Below, piece after piece: positions 62,838 through 64,000 of a stretch of 64,000 bases of DNA (within the stretch, counting starts at the first letter, position 1; the number at the start of each line of letters is the position of its first letter). The DNA comes from DATAOG01 sp963753685 (GTDB lineage Bacteria > Pseudomonadota > Alphaproteobacteria > Geminicoccales > Geminicoccaceae). Position numbers and translations under genes: made by a program. The stretch spans positions 189,203 through 253,202 of the forward strand of contig CAVWDE010000004.1 in the NCBI GenBank assembly GCA_963753685.1, written 5' to 3'. The notes beneath the pieces are model-generated. The model did no database searches. It was not told where the DNA came from and saw only the letters and a program-made list of their open reading frames with translations.

Positions 62838-64000
62838 TCACAGCTCGCCCTTGAAGGCCCGATCGAGGATCGAGGGCAGAAGCGCGTCGAACTCGGCCCG
62901 GGTCTGCGTCTGAAGCGCCTTCAGCCGGTCGATCTTGGCCCGCAGGCCGTCCAGGTAGGTGACGATGCGGCACTGGTCGGAAAGCGGGGGAACGGGAATT
63001 GGCAACTCCCGGATTGCACGAAGCGGAATGGTAGGTTGAGCCGAACCGGTGCTCGAAGCCCAAGCCTTCGCGAAGACCGTGCTTGCTTGGAGCATGTGCC
63101 AGGCAAAGCGAGTAGTCACCTTGCTATGATCCGGCTTCACGATCGCGACGTGACGCTGAAAACAGAAAGGTTCATCCGTTTCCACGGCCGCGGGAACGCC
63201 CAACGTAGCCCCAACGGCGCTGTAGAGGATGTCGCCCCGCCTCGGCACTCGCTGAGGGCTAAGCCTCGTAAAGTAAACATCGCTGACTCTTTTCGAATTT
63301 TCGAAATGAAGTCGACCACTAGAAACGTTCCCAACAAATATGAAGCGTACCCCCTGGTCGGTGAAAGCAGGTGTCAGATGGTCACCATCAGTGATGGTTT
63401 CAGAGACATCAGCCAATGTTTGACACCCCATCGTTGATTGAAGTTGACGGAATACTGATTCGGAGCCGGCGCGCCGAAGTGCGACTGTCTCGGTCTGGCC
63501 TCGCTGGCGTAACCTCCGCGCCTCATCGATCTTGGCGGCGAACCGCTCGATCTTGGCCACGATCCGCCGCTGCTCCACCAGCGGCGGCAGCGGGATTTGG
63601 ATCTGCGCAAATTTTTCTGGACGGATGCGGTTTTTGCCACTCGTCCCTTGCGACTGAGCATCGCAGCTATGCCAGAACCAAGGAGTTTTCGTAATCCAAT
63701 AGAACCAATTCAAGTTGAGCCGATTGGGCCGAGGTCGGAAGAGAGGGAATTCTCCTGAACAATAGCAATCTTGAAGCTCATCATCGAGCACGACACTGAC
63801 GCTGCCATTTCGTGCCCAAATCTTATTCACTATAATATCCCCAAGTTCAACACGATTGAGTAGCTTGTATTTCGTAATGCCACCGTCGATCGGCTCGCGC
63901 TCGTATGCACCTTTTCCCCAAAGGCGAACGCCAATCTGTCGATATAGCGCGCCGGGAATCGGTTCCTCGAGTTGCTCAATCGTATCGGCAGCTACACCAA
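62838..64000 (-). CDS. hsdS: type I restriction-modification specificity subunit HsdS (5' end outside window)
   Basis: The frame is open to the right edge, so the start lies beyond 64000; 387 residues are visible. The order is part of target-recognition domain 1, the central conserved helix (IQIPLPPLVEQRRIVAKIER), domain 2 (LADVSETITDGDHLTPAFTD onward), and the distal conserved helix (LPIPVPPLSDQCRIVTYLDG, LLPSILDRAFKGEL at the end). HsdS chooses the DNA sequence that HsdM methylates and HsdR cuts. Those genes would be expected to the right on the same strand. Confidence 0.93.
   Translation of the reverse strand, partial: GVAADTIEQLEEPIPGALYRQIGVRLWGKGAYEREPIDGGITKYKLLNRVELGDIIVNKIWARNGSVSVVLDDELQDCYCSGEFPLFRPRPNRLNLNWFYWITKTPWFWHSCDAQSQGTSGKNRIRPEKFAQIQIPLPPLVEQRRIVAKIERFAAKIDEARRLRQRGQTETVALRRAGSESVFRQLQSTMGCQTLADVSETITDGDHLTPAFTDQGVRFIFVGNVSSGRLHFENSKRVSDVYFTRLSPQRVPRRGDILYSAVGATLGVPAAVETDEPFCFQRHVAIVKPDHSKVTTRFAWHMLQASTVFAKAWASSTGSAQPTIPLRAIRELPIPVPPLSDQCRIVTYLDGLRAKIDRLKALQTQTRAEFDALLPSILDRAFKGEL

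Noticed and set aside
1..64000. tRNA or rRNA genes
   Set aside because: None was recognised by eye in the intergenic regions; a covariance-model scan would be decisive but could not be run.

Overview
The window is a high-GC, gene-dense chromosomal segment, most likely from an alphaproteobacterium of the Rhodospirillales/Geminicoccales or Rhizobiales type. This is inferred from the GC-rich codon use, the many ABC uptake operons, the hydrogenase-4-like membrane complex, the NikR/CbiMQO nickel genes, the bacterial NHEJ ligase genes and the PRC-barrel/CBS stress genes. No rRNA, tRNA or CRISPR array was recognised. The first and last genes are cut by the window edges.

Layout. 0-2.5 kb: end of a PKD-repeat surface protein and a membrane adenylate/guanylate cyclase. 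2.6-8.8 kb: a CUT1-type sugar ABC importer (binding protein, two permeases, ATPase) with a sugar-phosphate isomerase-like enzyme and a Gfo/Idh/MocA dehydrogenase. 8.8-10.5 kb: a PBP4-type D-Ala-D-Ala peptidase. 10.6-19.5 kb: a leftward hyf-like membrane complex (hyfB-C-E-F-G-I) headed by an XRE regulator. Its large subunit lacks the N-terminal nickel cysteines. The small-subunit gene is duplicated: a gutted copy follows hyfG, a VanZ-like gene sits between, and the intact copy lies downstream. 19.8-23.1 kb: a large zinc-ribbon/cyclase/AAA/TPR signalling protein. 23.2-26.5 kb: a leftward cluster of radical SAM/SPASM protein with a PqqD-like tail, an unknown protein and a gluzincin metallopeptidase, which resembles a peptide-modification (RiPP) locus.

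28.1-55.6 kb is mostly metabolism and homeostasis: a zinc alcohol dehydrogenase, VOC and isochorismatase-like proteins, cytochrome P460, a polyamine-type ABC importer with a divergent Gfo/Idh dehydrogenase, a nickel/cobalt module (NicO exporter, NikR, CbiMQO), MgtC, stress proteins, an NHEJ LigD split into three overlapping genes, an amidase, a LysR regulator, a flavin disulfide reductase, MFS and LysE exporters, a DUF417 protein and NDH-2. Diverged non-coding repeat modules border this block at about 27.0-28.0 kb and 55.7-57.5 kb; one module is in inverted orientation.

56.4-64 kb is accessory DNA. It holds a small phage-like protein with its own sigma70-like promoter, a three-gene leftward locus and the specificity subunit of a type I restriction system. 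The three-gene locus encodes a membrane-anchored protein, a Poly_export-WD40 fusion with seven nearly identical blades, and a KAP-family P-loop NTPase with a YCF48-like N-terminus. The second and third genes carry several frameshifts, while the rest of the window is largely intact. The near-identical repeat blades, the KAP NTPase and the R-M neighbour suggest a decayed or phase-variable conflict/defence system. This locus and the radical SAM cluster are the best candidates for something undescribed.
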